Source: RGIG5612 sp964528825 (GTDB lineage: Bacteria; Bacillota; Clostridia; Lachnospirales; Lachnospiraceae). Taken from it: DNA of 64,000 nt. The stretch is from assembly GCA_964528825.1 (NCBI GenBank), contig CAZGVB010000001.1, positions 1 through 64,000 of the forward strand, read 5' to 3'. A program made the translations under genes and the position numbers. The first letter of the stretch is position 1; every line of letters begins with the position of its first letter. This document shows positions 9,390-18,358 of the stretch, one piece after another. Below the pieces are notes generated by a model, which did no database searches, was not told where the DNA came from, and saw only the letters and a program-made list of their open reading frames with translations.

Positions 9390-10037
9390 TTAATATTTTT
9401 CAAGTGCAGGTATGATCTGCAATAGTTCATCAAATGAGTTAATCTCGGCATCAGCCTTATCATCTGTACCAAATCCGTATGAGGCATGAATAAATGGCAG
9501 TCCTGCTTTTCTTGCGGAATCACCGTCACCACCGGTATCACCTATGTAAATACCCTTATGATAACCATTTCTCTTAAGTACAAGCCGTATATTGTCTGCT
9601 TTCAGTAAAAAAGTATTTCCCCATTCCTCGTAATCGCAAAAAAGGTTGCCAACTTTCATCGATGTTAAGAAAGCATTTATATATCCTTTTTGACAATTAC
9701 TCACTATCGCAAGATTGTATCCCAAATCCCTTAGATTTTCAAGAGTCCAAACGACACCCGGGTACAGCTTGGCGCCTTTTTTGCTTAAATATTTATTCTC
9801 ATTTTCCATGCATTCGCCGAAGATTTTTCTTCTTTGTTCTGCGTCAATATCCGGAAGAATTACTTTGGATATATCGTCCATAGTTTTTCCCATAACCGAA
9901 TGAACATCGTCTGCGTTCAAAGGTCTGAAGTCTTTGATCTTTTCAATTAATATTTCATTCCATGAATCTGCGACCTCTTTGCCCGAATCCCATAATGTGC
10001 CGTCCAGATCAAAGAGCAGCATTGTTTCTTTTTTCAT
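9390..10037 (-). CDS. HAD superfamily phosphatase (Gph/HAD-IA type)
   Basis: A 215-residue haloacid-dehalogenase phosphatase. Motif I is DLDGT (residues 10-14), with the nucleophile at D10 and the acid at D12. Motif II is the Ser in AIVSNCQ, motif III a Lys in the following helix and motif IV GDTGGDGDSARKAG. The helical cap lies between residues 15 and 85, as in phosphoglycolate-phosphatase-like enzymes. Substrates may be phosphoglycolate or other small phosphoesters; sequence does not decide. AAGGA stands 11 bases before the ATG. It is the first gene of the reverse-strand HAD-GDPD pair. Confidence 0.9.
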   Translation of the reverse strand: MKKETMLLFDLDGTLWDSGKEVADSWNEILIEKIKDFRPLNADDVHSVMGKTMDDISKVILPDIDAEQRRKIFGECMENENKYLSKKGAKLYPGVVWTLENLRDLGYNLAIVSNCQKGYINAFLTSMKVGNLFCDYEEWGNTFLLKADNIRLVLKRNGYHKGIYIGDTGGDGDSARKAGLPFIHASYGFGTDDKADAEINSFDELLQIIPALEKY

Positions 10038-10090
10038 TCTTTTTTCAGTCCTTCTTAGTATATTTGTTCAATGTAAAATTCAGCTTATAT

Positions 10091-10147
10091 GTGTAGTGCT
10101 GTGCTTCGTCTTTATGATATGTTTGTGGCAATTGACCTGCAATGACA
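10091..10147 (+). repeat. Degenerate intergenic repeat, copy C1
   Basis: This stretch aligns with the body of the next copy: CTTCGTCTTTATGATATG, then GGCAATTGACCTGCAATGAC. The two therefore form an imperfect tandem pair in the gap upstream of the DUF2974 gene. Confidence 0.4.
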
Positions 10148-10173
10148 TGTTTGGGTCAAGATAAAAATTCAGT

Positions 10174-10242
10174 TGGCATAGCTCACATGCGCAACAGTGA
10201 AATTTGTCTTTATAAGATGCAGGCAATTATCATGCAGTAACC
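10174..10242 (+). repeat. Degenerate intergenic repeat, copy C2
   Basis: The head TTGGCATAGCTCACATGCG is followed by a body with TTGTCTTTATAAGATGC and GGCAATTATCATGCAGTAA. It shares the head and the spacing of body blocks with copies A and B at 3.2 and 5.0 kb. Confidence 0.5.
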
Positions 10243-10290
10243 ATATTTGCGTATTGTATCATAGTCAATCGTAACAAACATGTAAATGTA

Positions 10291-10299
10291 TGATATAAT
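10291..10299 (+). promoter_or_regulatory. Extended -10 promoter for the DUF2974 gene
   Basis: TG-A-TATAAT at 10291-10299 is a perfect extended -10. No good -35 is visible at the right distance. The downstream ATG at 10344 has GGAG at 10332-10335. Confidence 0.6.
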
Positions 10300-10343
10300 G
10301 AACCAGAGAAAAAACAATTAAATTTTTTCATGGAGAATCATTA

Positions 10344-11471
10344 ATGAATGATATCGCTCATTATATAAAATGGCGTGGTGATCTTACATTTGATGTAGCA
10401 CCGCTAAATGAAGTGGATGCTTTGATATTAAGTACCATGGCCTATTTTCCATTTGATCTTATAGTACGCAAGACTTTTTCGGCAGCGCCTGTTATGATAT
10501 CGAAAGCGCTGACTAAGTTTAAGCTTGAAAAAGAAAATCAAATGGTCAAAGAACTTGCCGAGCTCGTTTCCTCAAGTAAAAGGTTTAACAGTATATATGC
10601 GGCAGCTTTTGTGAATGAGGTGGATGAATCCTTAAATACACAATTTTCTGCGGTCACTTTTATATTGGAAGATGAAAAACCATTCGTAGCATTCAGAGGA
10701 ACAGATAATTCTCTGGCCGGATGGAAAGAAAATATGGATCTGGCATATGAGGATCAGGTGCCCGCTCAGCATAAAGCAGTTAAATATCTAAGAAGAGTCG
10801 CCAAAAGATTTAAAGGTGATCTGCTTGTAGGAGGTCATTCTAAGGGAGGCAATCTTTCTGTTTACAGCGCAGCATTTTCAGGTAATGAAATACAAAAGCG
10901 GATTGATAAAATATATAATTTTGACGGACCCGGATTCAACCCGGAGGTTATAGATAATAACAAATTCAAAAATATAACTCCCAAGATCCATACATATGTT
11001 CCGCAAGATTCGATAGTCGGCATACTTCTGGAACATACTGAGGATTATGTCGTGATCCGGAGTCTGGAAAGGGGCGGAGCAAATCAGCACAATCCTCTTA
11101 CGTGGGAAGCAGAGCCCGATAAGTTCGTTTATATGGACTCTTTGTCAAGACTTGGAAGGTTTGGACAGGAAAATCTTTGTGACTGGATCAACGGATTATC
11201 TTATGATGAAAGAAGAGAATTTGTTAATGTATTATACGGTCTGATAAAAAAAGAAAATCTTCAGACGGTTGACGAAATCTTTGAAACAAAAAATATCATA
11301 TCCATGTTAAACAGTTATGCTAAATTAGGCAAAGAAGAAAAGCTGGCTGTAAAGGATACACTTTCGGAACTTGGGTCCACTATCATGGATAAATTGATCA
11401 TTAAGAGACTTCCCAATATCATCCGCAAGGGATCCGAACGGGACGATATAAATGAACAGGAGAATGTATAG
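10344..11471 (+). CDS. DUF2974 (Mbeg1-like) alpha/beta hydrolase
   Basis: A 375-residue cytoplasmic protein of the DUF2974 family, which has a lipase-like alpha/beta-hydrolase fold. The nucleophile elbow GHSKGG puts the serine at residue 166, and the oxyanion strand FVAFRGTDNS precedes it at about residue 114. The stretch NFDGPGFNPEV is typical of the family. The C-terminal 100 residues are charged and helical. Function is unproven; members are annotated as putative lipases. It has its own extended -10 promoter and a GGAG ribosome binding site. It is followed by about 96 bases before purC that hold no clear terminator, only a weak GGGAT/ATCCC inverted repeat. Confidence 0.85.
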   Translation: MNDIAHYIKWRGDLTFDVAPLNEVDALILSTMAYFPFDLIVRKTFSAAPVMISKALTKFKLEKENQMVKELAELVSSSKRFNSIYAAAFVNEVDESLNTQFSAVTFILEDEKPFVAFRGTDNSLAGWKENMDLAYEDQVPAQHKAVKYLRRVAKRFKGDLLVGGHSKGGNLSVYSAAFSGNEIQKRIDKIYNFDGPGFNPEVIDNNKFKNITPKIHTYVPQDSIVGILLEHTEDYVVIRSLERGGANQHNPLTWEAEPDKFVYMDSLSRLGRFGQENLCDWINGLSYDERREFVNVLYGLIKKENLQTVDEIFETKNIISMLNSYAKLGKEEKLAVKDTLSELGSTIMDKLIIKRLPNIIRKGSERDDINEQENV

Positions 11472-11567
11472 GATTGTTGGGATAAATATAATCCCGGACA
11501 TATTATGACACGTATATATTAAGTTACAAATTTAGATAATATATTATTTTTAAAGGAGAATATCATC

Positions 11568-12437
11568 ATGGATTCATTTAAACCGGTCAAAGAGGGAAAA
11601 GTAAGAGAGATATATGATATAGGCAATGAACTTATCATGGTCGCTACCGACAGGATAAGCTGTTTTGATGTTATACTTAATAATCAAGTCAAAAAAAAGG
11701 GAAAAGTCCTCACTCAAATGTCTAAGTTTTGGTTTGAATTAACGAGCGATATTGTTCCAAACCATATGATATCGACAGATGTCAAGGATATGCCTGAATT
11801 CTTCCAAAATGAACATTTTGACGGCAACAGCATGTTATGCAAAAAGCTGCATATGCTGCCGGTTGAATGTATCGTGAGAGGATATATAACAGGATCCGGA
11901 TGGTCGAGCTATCAAAAAGACGGAGTTGTCTGTGGTATAAAGCTCCCGGATGGACTTAAAGAATCTGAAAAATTGCCTGAACCTATTTATACGCCGTCAA
12001 CAAAGGCTGAGATAGGCGATCATGATGAAAATATATCCTTTGAACAGAGCATTGAATATCTCGAACAAAGATTTCCGGGCAAGGGCGAGAAGTATGCATG
12101 TGCACTTCGTGATCTATCTATTAAGCTTTACAAGACATGCTCAGAATATGCATTATCAAAGGGTATCATCATAGCTGACACAAAATTTGAATTTGGCCTT
12201 GACGATGAAGGCAATATTATACTCGGTGATGAGATGCTGACACCTGACAGCTCAAGATTTTGGCCTCTTGAGGGCTATAAGCCGGGATGCAGTCAGCCGT
12301 CATTTGATAAACAATTTGCAAGAGACTGGCTTAAAACACATGAGGGACACGATTGGACTTTGCCGGAGGACATTGTCGAAAAGACCATCGGCAAATACCT
12401 TCAGGCATATAAGCTGCTTACGGGTAATGATCTTTGA
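11568..12437 (+). CDS. purC: Phosphoribosylaminoimidazole-succinocarboxamide synthase
   Basis: A 289-residue SAICAR synthetase. It joins aspartate to CAIR in purine synthesis, using ATP. Family stretches are EGKVREIYDI (nucleotide loop), DRISCFDVILN, VECIVRGYITGSGWSSYQ, PSTKAEIGDHDENIS and LGDEMLTPDSSRFW. Length corresponds to the longer PurC type, about 290 residues rather than about 235. AAAGGAG stands 10 bases before the ATG. It is not in a purine operon: it leads mutL-miaA, and the mutL start overlaps its stop. No purine riboswitch is recognisable in the 96-base upstream gap. Confidence 0.96.
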   Translation: MDSFKPVKEGKVREIYDIGNELIMVATDRISCFDVILNNQVKKKGKVLTQMSKFWFELTSDIVPNHMISTDVKDMPEFFQNEHFDGNSMLCKKLHMLPVECIVRGYITGSGWSSYQKDGVVCGIKLPDGLKESEKLPEPIYTPSTKAEIGDHDENISFEQSIEYLEQRFPGKGEKYACALRDLSIKLYKTCSEYALSKGIIIADTKFEFGLDDEGNIILGDEMLTPDSSRFWPLEGYKPGCSQPSFDKQFARDWLKTHEGHDWTLPEDIVEKTIGKYLQAYKLLTGNDL

Positions 12438-14341
12438 TCACTGAAAATATGGAAATAAATATACTTGACAGATCGACAATTGATAAGATCGCTGCCGGTG
12501 AGGTGGTGGAGCGGCCGCTTAATGTTGTTAAGGAACTTATGGAAAATGCCATAGATTCCGGTGCTGATGCGATTTCGGTTGAGATAAAAAACGGCGGTAA
12601 ATCCTTGATAAGGGTTACTGATAACGGATGCGGAATATCGGCAGATCAGATAGAAAAGGCATTTAAGAGACATGCTACAAGTAAGATAAAAAACGCCGAT
12701 GATCTTTCATTTGTAACGACTCTCGGATTTCGCGGTGAGGCTCTTTCGAGCATTGCCGCAGTATCCGAGGTGGAATTGTGTTCAAAAACCTCAGATGCAC
12801 TTACAGGCGCCATTATACGTATAAACGGGGGAACAAAAGAATCTGTCACCGAGGCCGGACTGCCATGCGGTACTACCGTTATGGTAAGAAATCTTTTTTT
12901 GAATGTCCCGGCAAGACTTAAATTTCTGGCATCTGACCAGACAGAAAGCAATGCCATAAGCAGTATTGTGGAAAAGATCGCACTTTCTCATCCCGATATC
13001 TCGATAAAATATAAAAATAACGGCAGTATTCGTTTGAGCACCTCCGGAAATGGCTCATTGAAAGATGTTATCTTTAACATTTACGGAAGAGAGATCGCAT
13101 CCAATCTGATAAATGTTCATTTCAGACATGACCTCCTTGAGATTTCCGGCTATATAGGCAAACCTGAGATTCAACGCGCAAACAGGCAATACGAGGTTTT
13201 TTTTGTTAACGGTAGATATGTAAAAAATAACATATTACAGGCAGCTCTTGAAAATGCATTCAAGGGATATCAAATGAAGGGGTCATATCCATTTTGTGCC
13301 TTGAATATTCATATCGAACCTGAGCTTATGGATGTTAATATTCATCCATCAAAGCGTGAAATACGCTTTTTTAATAATGAAGCTGTATATGAGGAATTAT
13401 ATGACTCTCTATATAAGCTTATAAAAGAGAGGGAAAATATCCCTTCTTTTAATCTGGACAGTCAAGACGAGATAAAAAAATCCGTAGAGGCAGAACAGAA
13501 AGATATAGCTTACGCAGCTATTCCGGAGCCATTTGAAGCAACGAGAAGAAGCTGTGAGCCTTTATATTCTTCAAATGCAGCTTATCAAGAAGAAGACGCT
13601 GATACAATAGATAATGAAAATCTTACATACGGTCCCCGGGATACGTATGTACATGAAAAAGAAAATATATACAAATCGTCAGAAGAGCACTTTGAAAACG
13701 CTGACAAACGCAAATACGTACAGCAAACAATATTTGAAGAACATTTTCTCGGAGAAAAAGCAAAAAAAGATCATAAGATCATAGGTGAGATCTTCAGTAC
13801 ATATTGGATAGTTGAATATAATGATAAAATGTATATCATTGATCAGCATGCTGCACATGAAAAAATACTTTATGAGCGTTTCCTTGGCAAGCTTAAAACA
13901 AGCAGTCATTTGTCCCAATCTATTTCCCCGGGGATTATCATAACTCTTTCTTCCGCAGAAACAGATTGTCTGCTTAAATATTTTGATGAATTTACAAGGC
14001 TTGGCTTTGTATCAGAGCCCTTTGGCAAGACAGAATATATCATAACCGCGGTCCCGGTCGATCTTTACGGACTGGATGAGAAAACATTATTCATCAATAT
14101 GCTGGATGAGCTTAACGAAAGTCCGGTAAAGGTGGACGCCGATATGCTGACTGACCGAATAGCTACAGCAGCGTGCAAAGCAGCTGTAAAGGGAGAACAT
14201 GACTTATCCTTCGAAGAGGCGGATGGACTGATCGAGGAACTGCTTTCACTTGATAATCCATACAATTGTCCGCACGGGAGGCCAACAATCATTACAATGT
14301 CAAAATATGAAATGGAAAAGAAGTTTAAAAGGATAATTTGA
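12434..14341 (+). CDS. mutL: DNA mismatch repair protein MutL with endonuclease motif
   Basis: A 635-residue mismatch-repair ATPase. The GHKL ATPase domain covers about 1-220: TIDKIAAGEVVERP, ENAIDSGAD, DNGCGI and TLGFRGEAL. A variable acidic linker spans about 345-440. The C-terminal dimerisation domain contains the metal-binding endonuclease motif DQHAAHE...E, starting at residue 470, and the CPHGRP motif at residue 612. It is therefore a nicking MutL, as expected in bacteria without MutH. The TTG at 12434 overlaps the purC stop; ATG 12449, five codons in, fits the family N-terminus equally well and neither has a strong ribosome binding site. MutS is not in the window. Confidence 0.95.
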   Translation: MITENMEINILDRSTIDKIAAGEVVERPLNVVKELMENAIDSGADAISVEIKNGGKSLIRVTDNGCGISADQIEKAFKRHATSKIKNADDLSFVTTLGFRGEALSSIAAVSEVELCSKTSDALTGAIIRINGGTKESVTEAGLPCGTTVMVRNLFLNVPARLKFLASDQTESNAISSIVEKIALSHPDISIKYKNNGSIRLSTSGNGSLKDVIFNIYGREIASNLINVHFRHDLLEISGYIGKPEIQRANRQYEVFFVNGRYVKNNILQAALENAFKGYQMKGSYPFCALNIHIEPELMDVNIHPSKREIRFFNNEAVYEELYDSLYKLIKERENIPSFNLDSQDEIKKSVEAEQKDIAYAAIPEPFEATRRSCEPLYSSNAAYQEEDADTIDNENLTYGPRDTYVHEKENIYKSSEEHFENADKRKYVQQTIFEEHFLGEKAKKDHKIIGEIFSTYWIVEYNDKMYIIDQHAAHEKILYERFLGKLKTSSHLSQSISPGIIITLSSAETDCLLKYFDEFTRLGFVSEPFGKTEYIITAVPVDLYGLDEKTLFINMLDELNESPVKVDADMLTDRIATAACKAAVKGEHDLSFEEADGLIEELLSLDNPYNCPHGRPTIITMSKYEMEKKFKRII

Positions 14342-15294
14342 TGATACAAAAGAAGCCTCTCGTTATAATCGGCGGTGCGACAGGAGTTGGCAAAACCTCA
14401 CTCTCAATAGAGCTGGCAAAAATGATCAACGGTGAAATAATAAGTGCCGATTCCATGCAGGTATATAAAGGCTTTGATATAGGAACGGCAAAGATCAAAG
14501 AGCACGAGAAGCAGGGCATAAGACACTATTTGATCGATATTCTTCCGCCAAATGCCGAATTTAACGTATTTGAATTCAAAAGCAGAGCCGCAGAGGCTAT
14601 TGAAAATATTTATTCAGACCAAAAGATACCTATAATAGTCGGTGGGACAGGATTTTATATTCAGTCTGTTCTGTATGATATTGATTTTCAGGATGATGAT
14701 AATGACAAGTCATATAGGAGTTACCTTGAGGGTCTGGCCGAAAAAGAGGGGTTTGAAAGCACATTTAAGCTGCTTGAAGAAGTTGATCCGGATTCTGCGT
14801 CTAAGATCCATCCGCATAATGTCAAACGTGTGATACGTGCTCTCGAATATTTCAATAAGACAGGTGAGACTATTTCGTCTCATAATGAGAGAGAAAGCAA
14901 TAGACTCTCTCCTTATAATTATGCTTATTTTGTATTAAATCGTAAAAGAGAAAAAATATATAAAAATATAAATGAACGTGTTGACAAAATGATCTCTGAT
15001 GGGCTTGTAAGTGAGGTAGAGACATTACTAAACAGCGGCATTGATCCACGGATGCCTGCAATGCAGGGAATAGGATATAAGGAGATAATCCCGTATATAG
15101 AAGGTCGTGAAGATATCAACGATGCTATAGACAATATAAAGCTTGATACAAGACATTTTGCCAAAAGGCAGATAACATGGTTTAAGAGAGAAAAAGAATC
15201 TATATGGATCGAATATGAGGATCATAAAGATAACAATGCGATCCTGAATCATATGATGAATATTTTAAAGAAGAAAGGCATTATTAATGTTTGA
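14341..15294 (+). CDS. miaA: tRNA dimethylallyltransferase
   Basis: A 317-residue enzyme that transfers a dimethylallyl group to N6 of A37 in tRNAs reading UNN codons. The P-loop GGATGVGKTS lies near the N-terminus, followed by ISADSMQVYKGFDIGTAK, GGTGFYIQS and the tRNA-contacting HNVKRVIRALE. The late GIGYKEII and TRHFAKRQITWFKR complete the family. ATG 14341 overlaps the mutL stop as TGATG and has AAAGGA seven bases upstream; the preceding TTG is too close to that site. Coupling with mutL is the common bacterial arrangement. Confidence 0.96.
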   Translation: MIQKKPLVIIGGATGVGKTSLSIELAKMINGEIISADSMQVYKGFDIGTAKIKEHEKQGIRHYLIDILPPNAEFNVFEFKSRAAEAIENIYSDQKIPIIVGGTGFYIQSVLYDIDFQDDDNDKSYRSYLEGLAEKEGFESTFKLLEEVDPDSASKIHPHNVKRVIRALEYFNKTGETISSHNERESNRLSPYNYAYFVLNRKREKIYKNINERVDKMISDGLVSEVETLLNSGIDPRMPAMQGIGYKEIIPYIEGREDINDAIDNIKLDTRHFAKRQITWFKREKESIWIEYEDHKDNNAILNHMMNILKKKGIINV

Positions 15295-16543
15295 ATATCC
15301 GGATATAGACAGCAAATTATTAGATACTGCAAGAGATGTTGAACAAGAGCTTGCGGATATTTACAAGGAGGCAGAAGAGATCTCAGAGGCAAATCAATAT
15401 AAAGTTCTTAACGCTTTCAGAAATAATAGGGTAGCGCAGCAGCATTTTCAATCGGGTTCCGGATACGGATATGCTGAATCCGGCAGAGACCTGCTCGAAA
15501 AGATCTATTCTGATATTTTTCATACTGAGGATGCCTTGGTAAGACCGCAGATAACATGTGGAACTCATGCTATTTATCTGGCTTTGTCGGCCAATCTTCT
15601 CCCCGGTGATGAATTGCTTTATATCACCGGCAGCCCATATGACAGTCTGGAGAGTTCGGTCGGTATAAATGACTGCGCCGTTTCGCTCAAAGAATATGGT
15701 GTTTCGTTCGACTATGTCGAGCTTATCGATGACACTTATTTTGATTTTGATATGATAAAAGAAAAAATAAGATCAAATACAAAGATCGTCGCGATCCAAA
15801 GATCAAAGGGATATAGGGTGCGTGCTTCACTCAGTCCCGAGTATATCGGTGAAACCGTAAGGTTCATAAGATCAATCAACAAAGATATCATTATTTTTGT
15901 TGACAACTGTTATGGTGAATTCGTGGATATAGATGAGCCGACAGACTATGGAGCGGATATGTGTGCCGGTTCATTGATAAAAAATCCGGGCGGGGGACTT
16001 GCAGTTACGGGAGGATATATCGTTGGAAGGACAGAGCTCATCCGACGCTGCTCTTACAGGCTTACGGCCCCGGGACTTGGAAAAGAGGTCGGCGTAACGG
16101 GAGGAATGCTCAGATCCTTCTATCAAGGTTTATCCTTTGCTCCGAAGATAGTTTGCGAGGCAGTCAAAAATTCCCATTTTCTTGCGGCTTTGTGTGAGCA
16201 TCTCGGTTACGAATCGTCACCTACATCAAAGGAAAAGAGACATTGCATTGTGCAAACGATCAATTTTTTGTCTCCGCAAAAACTTGAAAAATTTTGTCAG
16301 TCGATCCAGGCAGCGTCCTATGTAGACAGCTATGTCTGCCCGCAGGCATGGGATATGCCGGGGTATCAGGATAAAGTCATTATGGCAAGTGGTGCCTTTG
16401 TTGACGGTTCATCTATCGAGCTTTCCTGTGACGGGCCTATGAGATACCCCTATACAGCATATTTTCAAGGTGGTCTTACGCATGAACATGGCAGATATGC
16501 CATCCTATCTGCCTTGCAGGCGGTAAATGCCATATCAAATTAA
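15287..16543 (+). CDS. Methionine gamma-lyase-like PLP protein ('aluminium resistance' family)
   Basis: A 418-residue fold-type I PLP protein of the COG4100/Met_gamma_lyase family, often labelled aluminium resistance protein. Visible are the substrate-loop region GSGYGYAESGRDLLE, cofactor-ring contacts in ITCGTHAIYLAL, the aspartate strand IIIFVDNCYGEF and the likely Schiff-base lysine in GSLIKNPGGGLAVTGGY. Such enzymes cleave sulfur amino acids in vitro in some cases; the true role is unsettled. The start overlaps the end of miaA by 8 bases, so this is the fourth gene of purC-mutL-miaA. Gene and family are well supported; the substrate is not. Confidence 0.9.
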   Translation: MFEYPDIDSKLLDTARDVEQELADIYKEAEEISEANQYKVLNAFRNNRVAQQHFQSGSGYGYAESGRDLLEKIYSDIFHTEDALVRPQITCGTHAIYLALSANLLPGDELLYITGSPYDSLESSVGINDCAVSLKEYGVSFDYVELIDDTYFDFDMIKEKIRSNTKIVAIQRSKGYRVRASLSPEYIGETVRFIRSINKDIIIFVDNCYGEFVDIDEPTDYGADMCAGSLIKNPGGGLAVTGGYIVGRTELIRRCSYRLTAPGLGKEVGVTGGMLRSFYQGLSFAPKIVCEAVKNSHFLAALCEHLGYESSPTSKEKRHCIVQTINFLSPQKLEKFCQSIQAASYVDSYVCPQAWDMPGYQDKVIMASGAFVDGSSIELSCDGPMRYPYTAYFQGGLTHEHGRYAILSALQAVNAISN

Positions 16544-16590
16544 AACATCAATGGTATTTTTGTGAAATGCTGTTCTTTGTATTTTTGCTG

Positions 16591-16599
16591 TGATAAAAT
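16591..16599 (+). promoter_or_regulatory. Extended -10 promoter for radC-mre cluster
   Basis: TG-A-TAAAAT at 16591-16599 lies about 50 bases before the radC ATG, in the only sizeable gap before the shape cluster. The -35 is weak. Confidence 0.45.
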
Positions 16600-16648
16600 T
16601 GTAAAGATGAATTTGGGATTGTCTTCTAAAGAAAAGGAGACAATTTTT

Positions 16649-17341
16649 ATGACGATCAAGCAAATGCCGCAGGAATACAGGCCGGATGAAAAATTCATAA
16701 AATTCGGACCGCAAGCACTAACAGGAGCAGAGCTTCTTGCGATTATCTTAAGAACAGGAAGCACAGGAATCACATCTGTAGAGCTCACTGAAAACATCCT
16801 GCGGAACATAAGCACCGGAAATGAGGATCTTTTGAATATATTTAAATATGATTTAAAGGATCTCCTGAATTTTCAAGGCGTAGGAGCGGTTAAAGCTGTT
16901 CAGATCAAGGCGATCGCTGAATTATCAAAGAGGATATCTGTCACAAGATATTCCGATACTGTATTATTTAACGATCCGTCAGTCGTAGCGGCTCACTATA
17001 TGGAGCAGCTGAGGCACTTGAAAAAAGAAGTGGTTGTGCTCGTGATGCTGAATTCTGCCTGCAGATTTGTATGTGATAAACACATTTCGCAGGGTACAGT
17101 GAACGCTTCACTTTTCTCGCCGAGAGAAATATTTATAGAAGCATTAAAACATGAGGCCGTCAACATAATCCTGCTTCATAATCATCCCAGCGGATGCCTT
17201 GATCCGAGTGATTGTGATATTGTCAGCACAAAACGCGTATTGAGATCCGGCAAAATGATCGGAATCAATTTGCTGGATCATATAATCATCGGTGACGGCG
17301 AATATATAAGTTTAAAAGAAAAAGGTTTATTGTATGAGTGA
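16649..17341 (+). CDS. radC: RadC family JAB-domain protein
   Basis: A 230-residue RadC (DUF2466/MPN-JAB) protein. The N-terminal helix-hairpin-helix region contains PQALTGAELLAIILRTG and FQGVGAVKAVQIKA. The C-terminal JAB metal site is LLHNHPSGCLDPSDCD. RadC's biochemical role is not established despite the historical DNA-repair label. The start at 16649 is chosen because AAAAGGAGA stands eight bases upstream and the family N-terminus begins there; an in-frame GTG at 16562 would add 29 residues lying over the promoter. It is the first gene of the cell-shape cluster, as in many Firmicutes, and overlaps the mreB-like gene by 8 bases. Confidence 0.93.
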   Translation: MTIKQMPQEYRPDEKFIKFGPQALTGAELLAIILRTGSTGITSVELTENILRNISTGNEDLLNIFKYDLKDLLNFQGVGAVKAVQIKAIAELSKRISVTRYSDTVLFNDPSVVAAHYMEQLRHLKKEVVVLVMLNSACRFVCDKHISQGTVNASLFSPREIFIEALKHEAVNIILLHNHPSGCLDPSDCDIVSTKRVLRSGKMIGINLLDHIIIGDGEYISLKEKGLLYE

Positions 17342-18356
17342 TCTAAGATATGGTTTGGATATCGGAACACAAAATATCAGTATATCTTCTGTTTCGGCAA
17401 AAGAGATATTAGTGGAAAAAAATATCATTGCTGTCCGTGACGGAAAATATGTTATAGGTTATGGCAATGATGCATATGAGATGTTTGAAAAGGCGCCTGA
17501 AAATGTTGAGGTTATCTTTCCTGTAAAAATGGGCGTTATTTCAAATCTCAATAAAATGCAGGCTGTACTTGAGGGCTTGTATAAAAAGCTTAATAGAGGA
17601 AAATTGATAAAAGGAAGCGAATTCCTGATCGCTGTTCCCACAGACACGACAGAGGTTGAAAAAAGAGCTTTTTATGAATTGGTGGCCGCATCAAATATCA
17701 GACCGAAAAATGTTTATGTAGTTGAAAAAAGCATTGCCGACTCTATTGCATGCGGAATAAGCCCTAAGAGCGTATCCGGAAATATTCTGGTGAATATAGG
17801 CGCAGATACGACAGATATAACTGTAATTTCCCACGGCGGTATTGTCACGCATAAGACCATAAAAATTGCCGGGAATCGATTTAACGAGCTTATAGGCAGC
17901 TCTGTCCGTTCTGTTCATGGCGCGCTTATAGGAAATAGGACAGCGGAATTACTCAAAAAAAAATTAACAGATCTTTCACAGGAACCGCAATACGATGAAA
18001 TGACTGTTTTCGCAAGACGGATATCTACAGGTCTTCCCGTAAAGATACCTGTAAGCAGTGAGCTTGTCACAAATTCGATAAGAGAATCTTTAATTACCAT
18101 TATTGATGATACGAAACGTGTTATCGAAGAAATCCCCCCGGAACTTGCGGCTGATATTACCGAGAACGGTATATATATTTTGGGTGGAAGTGCATGCCTT
18201 AAAAATATTGATGAATTATTTTATCATGAGACAAAAATGAAAATAAATACCGTGGTCGACCCATCTAACAGTACGATCATAGGTGTAACAAAAATATTCG
18301 GCAATTCAAGATATGATAATTTGAGATATCTTCCAAAGGAAAAGGAATATAACTGA
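17334..18356 (+). CDS. mreB: Divergent MreB/Mbl-family actin-like protein
   Basis: A 340-residue actin-like ATPase in the mreB position ahead of mreC and mreD. It organises cell-wall elongation as membrane-bound filaments. The fold motifs are recognisable but strongly altered: phosphate-1 GLDIGTQNISI (normally GIDLGTANT), connect/phosphate-2 VNIGADTTDITVIS (normally IGGGTTD) and adenosine ILGGSACLKNI (normally LTGGGA). The insertion EKSIADSIACGI replaces the EPMAAAIGAG helix. Either a fast-evolving MreB or a specialised paralogue. ATG overlaps radC; the 3' end is 2 bases from mreC. Assignment rests on fold motifs plus context. Confidence 0.85.
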   Translation: MSDLRYGLDIGTQNISISSVSAKEILVEKNIIAVRDGKYVIGYGNDAYEMFEKAPENVEVIFPVKMGVISNLNKMQAVLEGLYKKLNRGKLIKGSEFLIAVPTDTTEVEKRAFYELVAASNIRPKNVYVVEKSIADSIACGISPKSVSGNILVNIGADTTDITVISHGGIVTHKTIKIAGNRFNELIGSSVRSVHGALIGNRTAELLKKKLTDLSQEPQYDEMTVFARRISTGLPVKIPVSSELVTNSIRESLITIIDDTKRVIEEIPPELAADITENGIYILGGSACLKNIDELFYHETKMKINTVVDPSNSTIIGVTKIFGNSRYDNLRYLPKEKEYN

Positions 18357-18358
18357 TA

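Noticed and set aside
11472..11567. Purine riboswitch before purC
   Set aside because: The gap is too short and lacks the conserved junction sequences of the purine aptamer.
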